Notes under the pieces: model-generated
What the model saw: the letters and a program-made list of their open reading frames with translations, nothing else
What the model was told of the DNA's origin: nothing
Databases searched by the model: none
Source: Oscillospiraceae bacterium UBA1230
GTDB lineage: Bacteria; Bacillota; Clostridia; Oscillospirales; Oscillospiraceae
DNA length: 6,593 nt
NCBI GenBank assembly: GCA_002309395.1
Contig: DBWU01000008.1
Location: forward strand, 289-6,881
Reading direction: 5' to 3'
Shown: in pieces, positions 5,318-6,593 of the stretch
Numbering within the stretch: the stretch's first letter is position 1
How the letters are laid out: each line of letters starts with the position of its first letter
Position numbers and translations under genes: made by a program

Positions 5318-6048
5318 ATTTAAGCCCGTCCACCCAGGAGTATAACCCCTATATCACCGGCAGCGGCAGTGAGGAGTACTGGATGAACCAGATCGCCGAC
5401 GCCATGGAACCGTATCTGCGCGCCAGCGGTATCCGCTATACCCGTAATTCCCCCGGCATGACGGCGGCGGAATCCATCCGGCAGGGAAACCGGGACAACC
5501 CGGACTTCTATCTGGCGCTCCACTCCAACGCCTCCGGCAGCGGCGCCGACGCCGGATCCGCCCGTGGCATCATCGCCTTCTACTATCCCGGTTCCGTCAA
5601 CGGACAGCGCGGCGCGGAGCTGATCATCCGATCGCTCCGTCAGATCTATCCTCTGCCGGATCTGGCGCTCACGCGTTCTACCACGGCGCTGGGCGAGGTG
5701 CGTCAACCCCGTATGCCGGCGGTGCTGGTGGAGATCGGCTACCACGACAATATGGCGGACGCATTATGGATCGAAAGCCACGTGGTGTCCATCGCCAAAG
5801 CACTGGTGCAGGCGCTGACGGAATACTTCGGCATCCCGTTCGTGGACGTATGCATGAACCAGACCGGCACGGTGACCACCTCCGGCGGCGCGCTGAATCT
5901 CCGCGCGGCGCCCTCCACGGCTTCGGCGGTGCTGGCGCGTATGCCCAACGGCGCGGTGCTGACGGTTTGCGGACAGTGGGGCGACTGGTACGCCGTGGAA
6001 TATAACGGACAGCGCGGTTATGCCGCCGGACAGTACGTGAGGCTGTGA
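5305..6048 (+). CDS. N-acetylmuramoyl-L-alanine amidase (amidase_3) with C-terminal SH3b domain
   Basis: This is a predicted zinc amidase that cleaves the bond between N-acetylmuramic acid and L-alanine in peptidoglycan. From a GTG start the protein has 247 residues: an amidase_3 domain (about 3-175) and a bacterial SH3 domain (about 187-247, GGALNLRAAPSTASAVLARMPNG to WYAVEYNGQRGYAAGQYV) likely to bind the wall. Recognisable active-site elements are the Glu in GSGSEEYW (E23/E24), LHSNAS (H73) and VEIGYHDN with catalytic Glu E143. The first zinc-binding His, normally in a DPGHGG-like motif, is not seen: the equivalent stretch is YLSPSTQEYN (5-14), a variant also found in phage-type and clostridial amidases. 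There is no signal peptide or membrane segment, so export is unexplained; release by lysis, prophage origin or a spore/mother-cell role are options. It follows the sufB terminator and I see no convincing promoter. Its own terminator is also not obvious. Confidence 0.9.
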   Translation: MPSVYLSPSTQEYNPYITGSGSEEYWMNQIADAMEPYLRASGIRYTRNSPGMTAAESIRQGNRDNPDFYLALHSNASGSGADAGSARGIIAFYYPGSVNGQRGAELIIRSLRQIYPLPDLALTRSTTALGEVRQPRMPAVLVEIGYHDNMADALWIESHVVSIAKALVQALTEYFGIPFVDVCMNQTGTVTTSGGALNLRAAPSTASAVLARMPNGAVLTVCGQWGDWYAVEYNGQRGYAAGQYVRL

Positions 6049-6063
6049 CCGGCGGCAACGCGT

Positions 6064-6083
6064 AAAAAATCTATATTTTTTTC
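6064..6083 (+). promoter_or_regulatory. A/T-rich tract, possible UP element of the rpsL promoter
   Basis: A run of A then T residues immediately precedes the rpsL -35 box, as expected for an UP element bound by the RNA polymerase alpha C-terminal domain at ribosomal promoters. The two runs can pair (6064-6070 with 6075-6081), but without a GC stem this is not a credible terminator. Confidence 0.5.
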
Positions 6084-6112
6084 TTGACTGGCATGGTGAG
6101 CTATGATATAAT
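6084..6112 (+). promoter_or_regulatory. Strong promoter of rpsL
   Basis: TTGACT (6084-6089), a 17-base spacer and a perfect TATAAT (6107-6112) preceded by TG (6104-6105, extended -10) form the strongest promoter in the window. The expected start is near 6119. Confidence 0.92.
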
Positions 6113-6118
6113 CTCATT

Positions 6119-6295
6119 CTGCGTGGCGTGTTCCGCGAGTTTTGCCATGCCAACGGCAAGAAGGGACAGCCTGTGCCGCGGCGGAAGTCGCGGCATTGTC
6201 CATGCGGCGTGACGGTTTTTCCGGAATAAAAACGCTTATTCCGTGGAAAATATAGGGAGCGATCCCGAAAAATTACAAGAAAGGAGTCTATTCGC
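6119..6295 (+). promoter_or_regulatory. Structured 5' leader of rpsL
   Basis: About 177 nt of untranslated leader separate the predicted start site from the rpsL ATG. Two stem-loops stand out. One has arms TGCCGCG (6174-6180) and CGCGGCA (6189-6195), extended after an internal loop by GGACA (6164-6168) with TGTCC (6197-6201). The second has CGGAATAA (6222-6229) with TTATTCCG (6236-6243), extended by T-rich and A-rich flanks (6216-6221 with 6245-6250). A minor TTGCC/GGCAA pair lies near 6142-6158. Neither main stem is followed by a clear T tract, so transcription attenuation is not evident. Ribosomal-protein feedback on translation is possible but unproven. No ORF with a ribosome site is seen in the leader. 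Confidence 0.55.
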
Positions 6296-6593
6296 ATGCC
6301 TACTTTTAATCAGCTGGTCAAGCAAGGGCGGAAGGCGGCTACCTACAAGTCCAACTCCCCCGCGATGCAGAAGGGCCTCAACACGCTGAAGAACAAGGAA
6401 ACGGATCTTTCCTCTCCTCAGAAGCGCGGCGTCTGCACGGCGGTGAGAACGGCGACCCCCAAGAAGCCGAACTCCGCGCTGCGTAAGATCGCCCGTGTCC
6501 GGTTGACGAACGGTTATGAAGTGACCGCGTACATCCCCGGCGTAGGACATTCCCTGCAGGAGCACTCCGTGGTCATGATCCGCGGCGGCCGTG
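6296..6593 (+). CDS. rpsL: 30S ribosomal protein S12, 3' partial
   Basis: S12 sits at the 30S decoding centre and controls codon-anticodon accuracy. The frame starts at ATG 6296, with AAAGGAG (6280-6286) 9 bases upstream, and runs off the window after 99 codons. Diagnostic motifs are MPTFNQLVKQGR, SSPQKRGVCT, TPKKPNSALRK, ARVRLTNGYEVTAYIPGVGH and LQEHSVVMIRGGR. K56 in TPKKPNS, the residue whose changes confer streptomycin resistance in Bacillus subtilis, is the wild-type lysine. The KDLPG motif lies beyond the window. The gene has its own strong promoter and leader; the upstream gene is a cell-wall amidase instead of rpoC or an L7Ae-type gene as in Bacillus. In other bacteria rpsG, fusA and tuf follow, which cannot be checked here. 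Confidence 0.98.
   Translation, partial: MPTFNQLVKQGRKAATYKSNSPAMQKGLNTLKNKETDLSSPQKRGVCTAVRTATPKKPNSALRKIARVRLTNGYEVTAYIPGVGHSLQEHSVVMIRGGR

Noticed and set aside
6064..6082. A/T inverted repeat after the amidase as a terminator
   Set aside because: The stem is only A-T pairs with no GC core, and it sits directly against the rpsL -35 box; an UP element is the better reading.

Overview
The window looks like chromosomal core DNA of an anaerobic, GC-rich member of the Clostridia, most likely Oscillospiraceae or a close relative. The evidence is protein family content: a SecA ending in a Clostridia-type SEC-C zinc tail, an Asp23-family protein paired with FakA, a stripped-down SufC/SufB pair, and an S12 very like the Bacillota form. 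Codons end mostly in G or C. Strong AAGGAG ribosome sites and sigma-A-type promoters also fit. The taxonomic call is inference from gene content, not a database match. I see no phage, transposase, CRISPR array, tRNA or rRNA.

Layout. Bases 1-335 are the 3' end of secA. Bases 336-555 hold five consecutive stem-loops, the last a strong intrinsic terminator. A clean promoter (606-634) then starts an operon of an Asp23/Gls24 family protein (686-1045) and a FakA/YloV-type DAK protein (1069-2724). A hairpin terminator at 2736-2767 separates fakA from a convergent minus-strand gene of unknown function (2800-3381), whose predicted helices resemble a degenerate ferritin-like bundle. A divergent intergenic region (3382-3509) carries a good promoter for sufC (3510-4250), which overlaps by 4 bases a short SufB/SufD-type gene (4247-5173); a terminator follows at 5190-5226. 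Next is an amidase_3-SH3b cell-wall hydrolase with a GTG start (5305-6048). A very strong promoter (6084-6112) and a structured leader of about 177 nt then lead into rpsL (6296 to beyond the window end).

How the genes fit together. SecA (protein export), FakA (fatty-acid phosphorylation for phospholipid synthesis), the SufC/SufB pair (Fe-S cluster assembly) and S12 (decoding) are separate housekeeping modules, each with its own promoter or terminator. The most notable system is the two-gene Suf unit: no sufS, sufU or second scaffold gene is adjacent, and the scaffold is only 308 residues, which matches the minimal SUF-like (SMS, SmsCB) systems known from archaea and anaerobic bacteria. It is therefore a known class, not a new one. 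The least understood parts are the hairpin cluster after secA, the minus-strand unknown protein and the rpsL leader.
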